A stretch of DNA of 64,000 nt, taken from Yeosuana aquiaggeris (GTDB lineage: Bacteria; Bacteroidota; Bacteroidia; Flavobacteriales; Flavobacteriaceae). This document shows, piece by piece, positions 53,612 through 63,444 of this stretch. A program made the position numbers and the translations under genes. How positions within the stretch are numbered: position 1 is the stretch's first letter; the number at the start of each line of letters is the position of its first letter. Location: the NCBI RefSeq assembly GCF_044003965.1, contig NZ_JBAWKC010000001.1:248001-312000 (forward strand), given 5' to 3'. Under the pieces are notes generated by a model. The model was not told the origin of the DNA. It saw only the letters and a list, made by a program, of their open reading frames with translations, and did not search any database.

Positions 53612-53637
53612 AACCCCTTAATAGTTTAAGAGGTTTT
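53610..53637. terminator. Convergent terminator
   Basis: AAAACCCCTTAA pairs with TTAAGAGGTTTT with one mismatch around a short loop. It lies between the convergent acyltransferase and SPFH genes and has A and T tails suitable for both strands. Confidence 0.7.
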
Positions 53638-53656
53638 GTAAAAGCGTGATAAAAAA

Positions 53657-54586
53657 TCATTTACCGTTTTTCTTTTTTTGGGCCTGTTTCATGGCCTCTC
53701 CAATTTGATTACTGGCAGTAAAGCTGGCAACCATATCATTTAACATCTGGCTTCCGGCTTGCGGCGTATTAGGTAACAAAATTAAATTACTGTTTGTTTC
53801 CTGACCTAAAGATTGAAGCGTGTCATAATGTTGTGTGACCACGATAAGGGCTGAAGCTTCTTGAGAATTGATGCCGACCCTGTTTAATACCTCTACAGAT
53901 TCTTCTAACCCTCTTGCTATTTCTCTACGTTGATCGGCAATACCCTGACCTTGCAAGCGTTTGCTTTCCGCTTCTGCCTTCGCTTTTTCAACAATTAATA
54001 TTCTGGCTGCATCCCCTTCATATTGGGCCGCTGTTTTTTCTCTATCAGCTGCATTAATTCTGTTCATGGCAGCTTTCACTTGTGAATCAGGATCAATGTC
54101 GGTAACCAAAGTTTTAATGATATCGTAACCATATTCCATCATGGCATCGTTTAATTCTGTTTTAACAGCAATAGCGATATCATCTTTTTTTACAAAGACA
54201 TCATCTAGTTTCATTTTAGGAACTTCGGCTCTGACCACATCAAACACATAAGAGGTGATTTGTTCGTGTGGGTAATCTAATTTATAAAAAGCGTCATACA
54301 CTTTTTCTCTTATTACCTTATACTGCACAGAGACCTTAAGTTTAACAAATACATCATCTAGAGTTTTAGTTTCAATGATAACATCTAGTTGTGTAATTTT
54401 TAAGCTCACTTTGCCCGCAATTCTATCAACTAAAGGTATTTTTAACTGAAGACCAGAATGACGAATACTGTTGAATCGACCAAACCGCTCAACAATGGCT
54501 GCGGTTTGTTGTTTTACTATAAAAAAGGACGAAATTAAGATGATTAGTCCTAAAAAAAGGATGATAGGAATGAATAATTGACTCAT
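53657..54586 (-). CDS. SPFH/Band 7 membrane protein (paraslipin type)
   Basis: The 309-residue protein has an N-terminal membrane anchor (LFIPIILFLGLIILISSFFI), then the SPFH domain (about 30-200) with QTAAIVERFGRFNSIRHSG and LDVIIETKTLDDVFVKLKVS. An alanine/glutamate-rich coiled coil follows near 200-245, ending with SNLILLPNTPQ. Paraslipins organise membrane microdomains and often pair with NfeD proteins, but none is seen next to it. Confidence 0.9.
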   Translation of the reverse strand: MSQLFIPIILFLGLIILISSFFIVKQQTAAIVERFGRFNSIRHSGLQLKIPLVDRIAGKVSLKITQLDVIIETKTLDDVFVKLKVSVQYKVIREKVYDAFYKLDYPHEQITSYVFDVVRAEVPKMKLDDVFVKKDDIAIAVKTELNDAMMEYGYDIIKTLVTDIDPDSQVKAAMNRINAADREKTAAQYEGDAARILIVEKAKAEAESKRLQGQGIADQRREIARGLEESVEVLNRVGINSQEASALIVVTQHYDTLQSLGQETNSNLILLPNTPQAGSQMLNDMVASFTASNQIGEAMKQAQKKKNGK

Positions 54587-54971
54587 GATTTTATGTTAAA
54601 AATTTTGAACGATTAAGTTACGAAATTTATGTCATATTTGGAGGGTTTTCCCAAGCATATGTAACATTATCCCTTTTCACCTTTTTACTTATTAATCAGC
54701 ATATTCAAGAAGCTTATTGTTGTACACTCAGACGCATCTGGATAGGAATAAAGTTTTTAGAGGAAATCAATCAATATTAGTTTTAGGAGGAACTATTTAC
54801 TTTTTAACTAGAAACAATAATTTAGGATGATTCGTTTAATGCGATGATATAAACTTTTTTAATTGTTTATATCAGCAGTTAGCCGATGTTATCGTTTTTT
54901 TCTAACAAAGTCAACGGGCTTTAAAAGGCTATAATCAAGAAGAACGATTAAAGTGCTTAAGAAAATTACTT
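54587..54971. other. 385-base gap with a hairpin and a short coding remnant
   Basis: No intact gene is present. TGATATAAAC (54845-54854) pairs with GTTTATATCA (54865-54874) over 10 bp. Before it, a plus-strand frame ending at 54830 reads ILVLGGTIYFLTRNNNLG, like the end of a small membrane protein, but it has no start. The gap may hold a decayed gene. Confidence 0.4.
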
Positions 54972-56483
54972 TTATAAAAGGTTAATCGTCTTTTCAATAC
55001 GTTTGATAGTTTCTGTTTTTCCAATCAAAAACATAATGTCAAACACGTCAGGTCCCTGTAAAGCACCTACTAAAGAAAGTCGCAGTGGCATTATAACTTG
55101 ACCAAACCCAATGCTGTTTGATGTTATCCAGCCTTTTATGTGTGTTTGAAGGTTTTCAACCGTAAAGTCTTCAATAGGTTGAATAATTTCAACTAATCGC
55201 AGCAAAAGGTCTTTGGTGCCTTCTTTAAAAGCTTTTTTAGAGCCTTTTTCATCATAATACAAGGGAGCTTCAAAAAAGTAATGACTTAAATCCCAGAGGT
55301 CATTTACAAACGTAGCGCGTTCTTTAACCATAGAAACTACCATTGCAATATATTCTAAATCAATAGTGCTTAATTCAGACTTAAGTTGTTTAAATGCTTC
55401 TGCCAAAGCCATATCGTTTTGTTCCTGCATGTAATGATGATTAAACCATTTAATTTTTTCAGGATCAAAACGGGCGCCAGCTTTGTGTACGCGCTCTAAT
55501 TCAAAAGCATTTATAAGTTCGGTTAGATTGAAAATTTCTTTTTCAGTTCCAGGATTCCACCCTAAAAAGGCCAAGAAATTTATCATGGCTTCTGGAAAAT
55601 AGCCGTCTTCTTTATAGCCTCTTGATATTTCTTCTGTTTGCGGATCTTTCCATTCTAAAGGAAATACCGGAAAGCCTAATTTATCACCATCACGCTTGCT
55701 GAGTTTTCCTTTACCGGTTGGTTTTAAAATAAGTGGTAAATGAGCAAATTGTGGGGCTTCCCAACCAAAGGCTTGGTATAATTGAAAATGTAATGCTAAT
55801 GACGGTAACCATTCTTCACCTCTTATCACGTGGGTTATTTCCATTAAATGATCATCCACAATATTAGCTAAATGATAGGTGGGCATACCATCACTTTTAA
55901 AAAGCACTTTATCATCAAGAATATTGGTGTCTATTGTTATCGCGCCACGAATAATATCTGTTAATTGCAAGGATTCGTCCTTTGGGGATTTAAAACGAAT
56001 CACGTACTCGTCGCCATTCGCAAGTTTTTTATCTACCTCTTCTTTTGAAAGAGAGATGGAGTTACTAAGTTTTTCTCGGTTATGCCAGTTGTAAATAAAG
56101 GTTTTACCTTTTTCTTCGTGGTCTTTCCTATGAAAATCTAATGTCTCTGCGCTGTCAAAAGCGTAATAAGCATTACCAGATGCAATTAATTGTTCAGCAT
56201 ATTTCGCATATATTTCTTTGCGCTCACTTTGTCTATAAGGACCAAAGCCACCCTCTTTTTCGGGCCCTTCATCATAAGGAATGTTACACCAGTTTAAGGC
56301 ATCAACTATGTATTGTTCCGCGCCTTCAACATATCTGTTTTGGTCAGTATCTTCAATTCTTAGAATGAAAGTGCCCTTATGTTTCTTTGCAAACAAATAA
56401 TTAAATAAGGCTGTGCGAACACCTCCAATATGAAGCGGACCAGTTGGGCTTGGTGCAAAACGCACACGAACATTGTTACTCAT
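54972..56483 (-). CDS. gltX: Glutamyl-tRNA synthetase
   Basis: GltX charges tRNA-Glu. The 503-residue protein has RFAPSPTGPLHIGGVRTALF (HIGH motif, residues 8-27) and KLSKRDGDKLGFP near residue 265 (KMSKS-type loop). The C-terminal anticodon-binding helices fill 330-503. Length is typical. A separate GlnRS gene lies 3 kb away, so this one is expected to be discriminating for tRNA-Glu. It follows the AlkB gene on the same strand with a 51-base gap. Confidence 0.96.
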   Translation of the reverse strand: MSNNVRVRFAPSPTGPLHIGGVRTALFNYLFAKKHKGTFILRIEDTDQNRYVEGAEQYIVDALNWCNIPYDEGPEKEGGFGPYRQSERKEIYAKYAEQLIASGNAYYAFDSAETLDFHRKDHEEKGKTFIYNWHNREKLSNSISLSKEEVDKKLANGDEYVIRFKSPKDESLQLTDIIRGAITIDTNILDDKVLFKSDGMPTYHLANIVDDHLMEITHVIRGEEWLPSLALHFQLYQAFGWEAPQFAHLPLILKPTGKGKLSKRDGDKLGFPVFPLEWKDPQTEEISRGYKEDGYFPEAMINFLAFLGWNPGTEKEIFNLTELINAFELERVHKAGARFDPEKIKWFNHHYMQEQNDMALAEAFKQLKSELSTIDLEYIAMVVSMVKERATFVNDLWDLSHYFFEAPLYYDEKGSKKAFKEGTKDLLLRLVEIIQPIEDFTVENLQTHIKGWITSNSIGFGQVIMPLRLSLVGALQGPDVFDIMFLIGKTETIKRIEKTINLL

Positions 56484-56534
56484 GCTTTGTTATTTTGAGT
56501 GCAAAGATAAAAGGATATTTATGAATAGGAATAA

Positions 56535-57578
56535 TTATGCCCCTATCATTTCGCGAGGAACCCGTTTATTCATAATATGAAACCATAGAGGTGGAATCAT
56601 GGCTAAAACCATGGAGGTTGGATAACCATAAGGCATTTGCGGGCTTTCATCATAACAGTCTAAAGTTTGATATTTTTTGGAGCTTTTGTAATGATGGTCA
56701 CTATGTCTGGTTAATTCATACAAAACAATTCTTCCTATAACGTGATTTGAATTCCAGGAATGAATTTCTTTGACCCGCTCATATCTGCCCGAAGGTGTTT
56801 TTAACCTTAGCAATCCATAATGCTCTATATAGTTAACGGTTTCCAAAAGGATAAATCCGGTAACAGCTGAAAAGAAGGCAAACAGGAACCCAATATTTCC
56901 AAAAATTAAATAGATACTCAGCAAGTATAAAGTTTGTATAAGTGTAAACCACAGCATATCATTTTTCACAGACAAAAAAGAGAGATTATTGTTCTGGAGT
57001 AATCTCTTTTGAATCTTCCAGGCGCCGGCGTATTGCCTGATAACAGAACTAAACCAAAAGGCATAAACGGTTTGATTATACCTTGCCGTGGCCGGATCTT
57101 CTTTGGTGGCTGCGTGCAAATGATGTCCAAAATTATGTTCAATGTAAAAGTGCATATATAATGCGGGCAATAAGAGGGCCTTACCAATAAAGCGTTCGTT
57201 AGTTGATTGTCTGTGACCTAATTCATGTCCTACATTAATACCATTTACACCCAATACAATACCTATAGAAATTATAAAACCTACAAATTCATAGGTTTCT
57301 AATTCGTGAGATATTATAAATAATAAAGCATAAATAACCAATCCGAAGACTATGGGTAAATTAAGGTATAATAGCCAATCAAACAGTTTATTCTTTAATC
57401 TGATTTGAAAGTCTTTTTCAGAATAATTGGAGTTGTCAACCGGAAACACAAGTTCTAAAACAGGAATAATGACGAACGCATAAACAGGGGTAAGATAGGA
57501 ATAAACACCACCCAAATTGAGCCCTAAGAAAGCAACCATAGGAATAGATAATGCTGCCAAATATTTTAAATCTTTCAT
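56535..57578 (-). CDS. alkB: AlkB-type alkane 1-monooxygenase
   Basis: This integral-membrane di-iron enzyme hydroxylates terminal carbons of alkanes. The 347-residue protein has six hydrophobic stretches and the three conserved histidine boxes: GHELGHRQ at residues 117-124, EHNFGHHLH at 147-155, and RHSDHHY near 290-297, plus the NYIEHYG box. All iron-binding histidines expected for the family are present. Electron partners (rubredoxin and reductase) are not seen nearby. Some family members act on related hydrocarbons or fatty acyl groups, so n-alkanes are likely but not proven. Confidence 0.88.
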   Translation of the reverse strand: MKDLKYLAALSIPMVAFLGLNLGGVYSYLTPVYAFVIIPVLELVFPVDNSNYSEKDFQIRLKNKLFDWLLYLNLPIVFGLVIYALLFIISHELETYEFVGFIISIGIVLGVNGINVGHELGHRQSTNERFIGKALLLPALYMHFYIEHNFGHHLHAATKEDPATARYNQTVYAFWFSSVIRQYAGAWKIQKRLLQNNNLSFLSVKNDMLWFTLIQTLYLLSIYLIFGNIGFLFAFFSAVTGFILLETVNYIEHYGLLRLKTPSGRYERVKEIHSWNSNHVIGRIVLYELTRHSDHHYKSSKKYQTLDCYDESPQMPYGYPTSMVLAMIPPLWFHIMNKRVPREMIGA

Positions 57579-57711
57579 GTGTTCTTTTTATATAGTTACA
57601 TATTTCTGCTTAAATCAACCTATTATATCAAATTTAGTCAATAATGACATAAAATAAAATTGTAATTTCGTGTGTTATAAGTTTAGTTTTAAATAAAAAG
57701 GCTTTAGAATA

Positions 57712-60700
57712 TTGAACGATTTTAATAACATACAGCAAAAGCTTGAAGGGTTTGTTAGAAAGTATTATACTAATGAACTTATTAAAGGGGCTATTTTGTT
57801 TTTTTCTTTAGGGCTGCTCTATTTTTTAATTACGCTGCTTATTGAATACTTTTTATGGTTAAACGCTACTTTAAGAACGGTTATGTTTTGGTTATTTGTG
57901 GCAGTTGAATTCACTTTAATTGTCAAGTTCATTCTCGCTCCCGTCGCGAAGCTATTGAAATTTAAAGAAGGGATAAATTATGAAGAGGCCTCAAAAATTA
58001 TAGGGCAGCATTTTCCTCAGGTCAGCGATAAACTATTAAATGTTTTACAACTCGAAAAGGAAACAGAGAAAACGGAACTTTTATTGGCAAGTATCCATCA
58101 AAAATCTATTGAATTAAGTCCCATTCCTTTTAAACTTGCTATAAATTTTAAAACGAATTTCAAGTATTTAAAATATGCTGCTGTGCCTTTGGTTATTATT
58201 TTAGCGGCTATATTTACGGGTAACTTTAATTTATTTAGCGATAGTTTTGATAGAGTGGTTCATTACAAAACAGCCTACGAACCGCCTGCTCCGTTTAAGT
58301 TTTATGTGTTAAATGATAATTTAGATGCTATTGAAAACAGTAATTTTAAATTGCTAGTTTCTGTTGTAGGCGAAGTGATGCCTGAAAATGTAGAAATACT
58401 TTACAATAACGAATCTTATTTTTTACAACAAAATAAAGTAGGCGAGTTTGAGTATGTTTTTTCTCAACCAAAAGAGGACATTCGTTTTGAATTAGCAGCT
58501 AATAATATCAGTTCCAAACCTTATGATTTGCATGTTATGCAGGTGCCGTCATTATTGAGTTTTGAAATGGTGTTAAAATATCCCGATTATATAAAGAAAC
58601 CTGCTGATATTTTAAAGAGTACGGGTAACGCTATAATACCAGAAGGAACGCAAGTAACGTGGAAACTTAATACCAAGGCCACTGATAATGTTGAGTTGTT
58701 TGCAAAAGACACGATTTCTTTTTTAAAGACACAAAATAATTATTTTGAGTTGACAAAGACTGTTTATAATAATTTGGATTATAGCCTAAGCACAAGTAAT
58801 AATCAACTTAATAATTATGAAAATTTAGCTTTTAACATTGATATCATAAAGGATGAATTGCCTGAACTTATTCTGAAAACAGAAAAGGATAGTATTGATT
58901 TACAAACACTTTATTTTTATGGTCAAATAAGTGATGATTACGGGTTTAGTAAACTGCAATTGGTTTATTATCCAACGGATAACGAAAATGATGAGAAACA
59001 AAAATTCTTTCCAACAGAATCCTCAAATTTTTATGAGTTTATTACAGCTTTTCCAAATGATTTAAATATTAAGGAAGGCGTAGCTTATAGCTTGTATTTT
59101 CAAGTGTTTGACAACGATGCTATTCATGGTTATAAGAGCACTAAGAGTAATGTGTTTTCATATAGAAAGAGAACAAAGGACGAAGAGGAGCAGAAGAGGC
59201 TATCAGAGCAGAACGAAACAATTAAAAAATTGGATCAGTCTTTAAAAAAGTTTGATGAACAGGAAAAACAGCTAAAAGAATTGTCAAAGACTCAAAAGGA
59301 AAAAAGAGAATTAAATTTTAATGATCGGAAAAAGTTAGAATCGTTTTTTCAGCGTCAGAAACAACAAGATGAAGTGATGAAAAACTTCAACAAGCAATTA
59401 AAGGAAAATGTTGAAGATTTTCAAAAAGACAGCCCTGTTAAAGATAACTTTAAAGAAGACTTAAAGGAACGTCTTAAGGAAAATGAAGATCAGCTTAAGC
59501 AAGATGAGAAACTGTTACAAGAACTAGAAAAGCTTCAAGATAAAATAGAGAAAGAAGAGTTTTCTCAAAAACTTGAAGAACTTGCTAAACAAAACAAAAA
59601 CAAAAAAAGAAGTTTAGAACAGTTATTAGAATTAACGAAGCGCTTTTATGTTAATAAGAAATTAGAAAAACTTCAGGAAGACTTGTTAAAACAGGCTTTG
59701 GAACAAGAGAAATTGTCAAATGTATCTGAAGACCAAAATACCAAAGTAAAACAGGATTTATTGAATTCAGATTTTGAGGAATTTAAAAAGCAACTTGATG
59801 AACTTCAAAAGGAGAATAAGGAGCTTAAAAAGCCTATAGAAATTCCAAGGGACAAACTTGATGAGAATGAGGTGGAGGATGAACAAAAAAAGGCTTCTGA
59901 TGATTTGGAAAAGTCAGAACAGGAAGGTGAAAGTCCTCATGGTAAGGAAAAGATGAATAATGCTAAGAAAAGTCAGAAGAAGGCCGCTCAAAAGATGAAG
60001 AAGATGAGTCAGGGAATGCAACAAGCAATGCAAATGAGCGGAGGAGAGCAGATGCAGGAGGATGTTGATATGTTACGTCAAATTTTAGATAATTTGTTGT
60101 TGTTTTCATTTGATCAGGAAGCGCTCATGAACCAGTTCAAGAATATTGGTGTTGATCATAATAAGTACGCCTCTTATTTAAGGAAACAAAGTGGTTTAAG
60201 AGAGCATTTTAAACACGTAGATGATAGTTTATTTGCGCTATCGTTAAGACAACCAAAACTCTCTGAAACGGTAAATAAGGAAATCACAGAAGTGTTTTTT
60301 AATATAGATAGGTCTTTAGAACAATTTGCAGATAATCAAATTCTACAGGGTATGTCTAATCAACAATTTACTATAACGGCATCTAATAATTTGTCAAATT
60401 TTTTAAGCGATGTTTTAGATAATATGCAGGAGCAATTAAATCCATCACCAGGAAGCGGTCAAGGGAAAATGGATATGCAACTGCAAGATATTATTATGAG
60501 TCAGGAAGAGTTGAATAAAATGATGGAAGAAGGTCTAAAAAAAGGAAAGGATGGAAAGGACGGGAAACCAGAGGACAAAAATGGTGAAAAGGGAAAAGAG
60601 AGAGAGGGTCAGGAAGGAGACGAGAATGTTGGTGACGGAGAAAACGATTCGATGAATGGGCTCTTATATGAAATTTATCAAGAACAGGAAAAATTACGAC

Positions 60701-61062
60701 AGGCTTTAGAGGATCAACTTTTAAAAAATGGTGATAAAGGATCGGGGGCTGACTTATTAAGGAAAATGGAGGAGGTTGGGATGGAACTATTGAATAAAGG
60801 GTTTACAAACCGAACGCTTGAAAAGATGATGGAGTTGGAACATCAGTTATTAAAATTAGATAACGCGGCTTTTCAACAAGGAGAAGATAATAAACGTGAA
60901 TCTAAAAGTAATTTAGACAATTTTGATAATAATGGTCTTAATCAGATACCAAGAGCAAAGCAATATTTTAGAAATACAGAAATATTAAATAAGCAAGCAT
61001 TACCATTGCAACAGACATTTAAGAATAAGGTTCAGGATTATTTTAGGAGAAAGGATGATTAA
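57712..61062 (+). CDS. DUF4175 family membrane protein with long coiled coil
   Basis: The 1116-residue protein starts with TTG (MNDFNNIQQKLEGFVRKYY). Two N-terminal membrane helices (about 22-45 and 55-75) and a third near 150-170 are seen. A large periplasmic beta region follows, then a strongly charged coiled coil at about 485-760 (EEQKRLSEQNETIKKLDQSL). The tail has a Lys/Gly/Glu-rich low-complexity stretch near 945-975. This is the DUF4175 layout common in Bacteroidota; function is unknown. It overlaps ybeY by 8 bases. Confidence 0.85.
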   Translation: MNDFNNIQQKLEGFVRKYYTNELIKGAILFFSLGLLYFLITLLIEYFLWLNATLRTVMFWLFVAVEFTLIVKFILAPVAKLLKFKEGINYEEASKIIGQHFPQVSDKLLNVLQLEKETEKTELLLASIHQKSIELSPIPFKLAINFKTNFKYLKYAAVPLVIILAAIFTGNFNLFSDSFDRVVHYKTAYEPPAPFKFYVLNDNLDAIENSNFKLLVSVVGEVMPENVEILYNNESYFLQQNKVGEFEYVFSQPKEDIRFELAANNISSKPYDLHVMQVPSLLSFEMVLKYPDYIKKPADILKSTGNAIIPEGTQVTWKLNTKATDNVELFAKDTISFLKTQNNYFELTKTVYNNLDYSLSTSNNQLNNYENLAFNIDIIKDELPELILKTEKDSIDLQTLYFYGQISDDYGFSKLQLVYYPTDNENDEKQKFFPTESSNFYEFITAFPNDLNIKEGVAYSLYFQVFDNDAIHGYKSTKSNVFSYRKRTKDEEEQKRLSEQNETIKKLDQSLKKFDEQEKQLKELSKTQKEKRELNFNDRKKLESFFQRQKQQDEVMKNFNKQLKENVEDFQKDSPVKDNFKEDLKERLKENEDQLKQDEKLLQELEKLQDKIEKEEFSQKLEELAKQNKNKKRSLEQLLELTKRFYVNKKLEKLQEDLLKQALEQEKLSNVSEDQNTKVKQDLLNSDFEEFKKQLDELQKENKELKKPIEIPRDKLDENEVEDEQKKASDDLEKSEQEGESPHGKEKMNNAKKSQKKAAQKMKKMSQGMQQAMQMSGGEQMQEDVDMLRQILDNLLLFSFDQEALMNQFKNIGVDHNKYASYLRKQSGLREHFKHVDDSLFALSLRQPKLSETVNKEITEVFFNIDRSLEQFADNQILQGMSNQQFTITASNNLSNFLSDVLDNMQEQLNPSPGSGQGKMDMQLQDIIMSQEELNKMMEEGLKKGKDGKDGKPEDKNGEKGKEREGQEGDENVGDGENDSMNGLLYEIYQEQEKLRQALEDQLLKNGDKGSGADLLRKMEEVGMELLNKGFTNRTLEKMMELEHQLLKLDNAAFQQGEDNKRESKSNLDNFDNNGLNQIPRAKQYFRNTEILNKQALPLQQTFKNKVQDYFRRKDD

Positions 61063-61465
61063 TTTTAATTACGAAACGGATTTTGCATTAAAGGATGAAG
61101 ACGCTCTATCGAAATGGATTGTTGACTGTATAAGAACCGAAGAATATTCATTGGAAGAGATTAACTATATTTTTTGTGATGACGAATATTTGTACAAATT
61201 AAATATTGAATTTTTGAATCATGACACATTAACTGATATTATTAGTTTTGATTATTCTGTCGGAAAAACTATACAAGGCGATATTTTTATTTCGGTTGAG
61301 CGCGTTAAAGAAAATGCCACAGATTTCAAAGTGTCTTTTTTTGAGGAATTACATAGAGTAATTATACATGGGGTTTTGCATTATTGTGGATATAAGGACA
61401 AGACACCTGAGGACGCGCTCTTAATGAGAGAGAAGGAAAACTTCTACTTAAAACGCTTAGCTTGA
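61055..61465 (+). CDS. ybeY: Endoribonuclease YbeY (rRNA maturation)
   Basis: YbeY is a metal-dependent RNase for 16S rRNA processing and ribosome quality control. The 136-residue product has LNHDTLTDIISFDY and GDIFISVERVKENA, then the zinc site HGVLHYCGYKDKT with His105, His109 and Asp115. In the classical form the third ligand is histidine, so this member uses aspartate in that place, which I recall as common in flavobacteria. It overlaps the DUF4175 gene by 8 bases, suggesting coupled translation. Confidence 0.93.
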   Translation: MINFNYETDFALKDEDALSKWIVDCIRTEEYSLEEINYIFCDDEYLYKLNIEFLNHDTLTDIISFDYSVGKTIQGDIFISVERVKENATDFKVSFFEELHRVIIHGVLHYCGYKDKTPEDALLMREKENFYLKRLA

Positions 61466-61490
61466 TATTTAAGATTTAACTGTATATTTG
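61462..61490 (+). promoter_or_regulatory. mnmG: Promoter of mnmG
   Basis: TTG (61462-61464) and TATATTTG (61483-61490) are separated by 18 bases, matching the Bacteroidetes promoter pattern TTG-N18/19-TAnnTTTG. It begins at the ybeY stop codon and leaves a leader of about 75 bases that contains the parS-like site. Confidence 0.6.
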
Positions 61491-61518
61491 CAAACTCTTT
61501 TAAAGAGCTTTTGTAGTT

Positions 61519-61534
61519 TGTTCCACGTGGAGCA
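61519..61534. promoter_or_regulatory. parS-like ParB-binding site 1
   Basis: TGTTCCACGTGGAGCA matches the palindrome TGTTCCACGTGGAACA, a known parS variant, at 15 of 16 positions. It lies in the leader of mnmG. The mismatch is A to G at the right arm. Confidence 0.75.
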
Positions 61535-61572
61535 ATTCCGACAATAACAATTAATTATAACAAGGCAGCAAT

Positions 61573-63444
61573 ATGTTTAATGATATTTATGATGTGATTG
61601 TAGTGGGTGGTGGCCACGCTGGTAGCGAGGCGGCAGCTGCCTCTGCGAACATGGGCAGCAAAACACTTCTTGTTACCATGAATCTTCAAAATATTGCTCA
61701 AATGTCTTGTAATCCTGCTATGGGAGGTATTGCAAAAGGACAAATAGTTAGAGAGATTGATGCGTTAGGCGGTTATAGTGGTATTGTCAGTGACACCTCT
61801 GCTATTCAGTTTAAAATGCTTAATAAATCAAAAGGTCCAGCCATGTGGAGCCCGAGGGTTCAAAGTGACAGAATGCGTTTTGCAGAAGACTGGAGGTTGA
61901 TGCTTGAAAAAACCCCGAACTTAGATTTTTATCAAGACATGGCTTGCGGTTTGATTATTGAAGACTACAAAGTTGCAGGAGTTAAGACGTCTTTGGGTAT
62001 AGAAATAAGATCTAAATCAGTTGTTTTGACCAACGGTACCTTTTTAAATGGGCTTATTCATATAGGTGACAAAAATTTTGGTGGTGGTCGTGCTGGAGAA
62101 AGAGCCTCGACAGGTTTGACTGAACAATTGGTTGATCTTGGATTTGATTCAGGGAGAATGAAGACGGGGACACCACCAAGAGTAGATGGTAGGTCTCTTG
62201 ATTTTTCTAAAATGATTGAGCAACCTGGCGATATAAACCCTGAAAAATTTTCTTTTTTAGATATCACAAAACCGCTTAAAGAACAGCGCTCTTGTTACAT
62301 GACTTATACCAGTTTAGAGGTTCATGATTTGTTAAGAGAAGGTTTTGATAGGTCGCCTATGTTTAATGGTAGAATAAAAAGTTTAGGGCCACGATATTGT
62401 CCGTCTATTGAAGATAAGATTAATCGTTTTGCTGATAAAGACAGACATCAATTGTTTATTGAACCTGAAGGATGGAATACCGTTGAGGTTTATGTAAATG
62501 GGTTCTCTACATCTTTACCAGAAGATGTTCAATTTAAAGCTTTACGTTCTGTTGTTGGTTTTGAAAATGTTAAGTTCTTTAGACCTGGATATGCTATTGA
62601 ATATGATTATTTTCCACCTACACAGTTAAAGCATACTCTGGAAACTAAAATTATTGAAGGACTTTATTTTGCGGGTCAGATAAATGGAACGACAGGATAT
62701 GAAGAAGCGGCTTCACAAGGATTAATGGCCGGTATCAATGCAAGTTTAAAAGTACGGGAAATGGAACCCTTTAACTTAAAACGTGATGAAGCGTATATAG
62801 GTGTTTTAATAGATGATTTAATTACAAAAGGGACAGAGGAACCTTATCGGATGTTTACTTCTAGAGCGGAGTATAGGACTTTATTAAGACAAGATAATGC
62901 AGATTTAAGACTAACCCCAAAAGGCTATGAATTAGGTTTGGCTAGTGAAGCTAGACTAAAACGCATGGAACAAAAACACAGTGAAGCTGAAAAGTTTGTA
63001 GCGTTTTTTGCAAATACCAGTGTAAAGCCAGAAGAAGCAAATCCTGTTTTGGAATCTAAGGGATCAGCCTTGGTGAAACAGTCAGATAAAATGTTTAAAA
63101 TCTTTTCCAGACCTAATATTACCATTGACGACGTTAGAAAGTTTGCTGCAGTAGAAACATATATTAACGAAAATGATTTGGATAATGAAGTAATAGAGCA
63201 GGCAGAAATACAAGTAAAATATTCCGGATATATTTCTAAAGAAAAGAACAATGCCGACAAATTGAGTCGGTTAGAGTATGTCAAAATCCCGGCAGGATTT
63301 GATTATTCTCAAATAAAATCGATGAGTTTTGAAGCCAGAGAAAAGCTTAAAAAAATTCAACCAACTACTGTATCGCAGGCCTCTAGAATAAGCGGTGTTT
63401 CACCAAATGATATTTCAGTATTATTGGTTTACATGGGACGATGA
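61573..63444 (+). CDS. mnmG: tRNA uridine-5-carboxymethylaminomethyl modification enzyme MnmG (GidA)
   Basis: MnmG with MnmE modifies wobble uridine in tRNA. The 623-residue length is standard. The FAD site is at the start: DVIVVGGGHAGSEAAAASAN. Further signatures are MSCNPAMGGIAKGQIVREID, TGTPPRVDGRSLDFSKM and GYEEAASQGLMAGINASL. The C-terminal helical domain ends with ISGVSPNDISVLLVYMGR. It is flanked by two parS-like sites, and its stop overlaps the start of the methyltransferase gene. Confidence 0.97.
   Translation: MFNDIYDVIVVGGGHAGSEAAAASANMGSKTLLVTMNLQNIAQMSCNPAMGGIAKGQIVREIDALGGYSGIVSDTSAIQFKMLNKSKGPAMWSPRVQSDRMRFAEDWRLMLEKTPNLDFYQDMACGLIIEDYKVAGVKTSLGIEIRSKSVVLTNGTFLNGLIHIGDKNFGGGRAGERASTGLTEQLVDLGFDSGRMKTGTPPRVDGRSLDFSKMIEQPGDINPEKFSFLDITKPLKEQRSCYMTYTSLEVHDLLREGFDRSPMFNGRIKSLGPRYCPSIEDKINRFADKDRHQLFIEPEGWNTVEVYVNGFSTSLPEDVQFKALRSVVGFENVKFFRPGYAIEYDYFPPTQLKHTLETKIIEGLYFAGQINGTTGYEEAASQGLMAGINASLKVREMEPFNLKRDEAYIGVLIDDLITKGTEEPYRMFTSRAEYRTLLRQDNADLRLTPKGYELGLASEARLKRMEQKHSEAEKFVAFFANTSVKPEEANPVLESKGSALVKQSDKMFKIFSRPNITIDDVRKFAAVETYINENDLDNEVIEQAEIQVKYSGYISKEKNNADKLSRLEYVKIPAGFDYSQIKSMSFEAREKLKKIQPTTVSQASRISGVSPNDISVLLVYMGR

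Noticed and set aside
54761..54830. Short frame ILVLGGTIYFLTRNNNLG as a gene
   Set aside because: No start codon and only about 20 residues. At best it is a remnant, so it was only noted in the gap entry.
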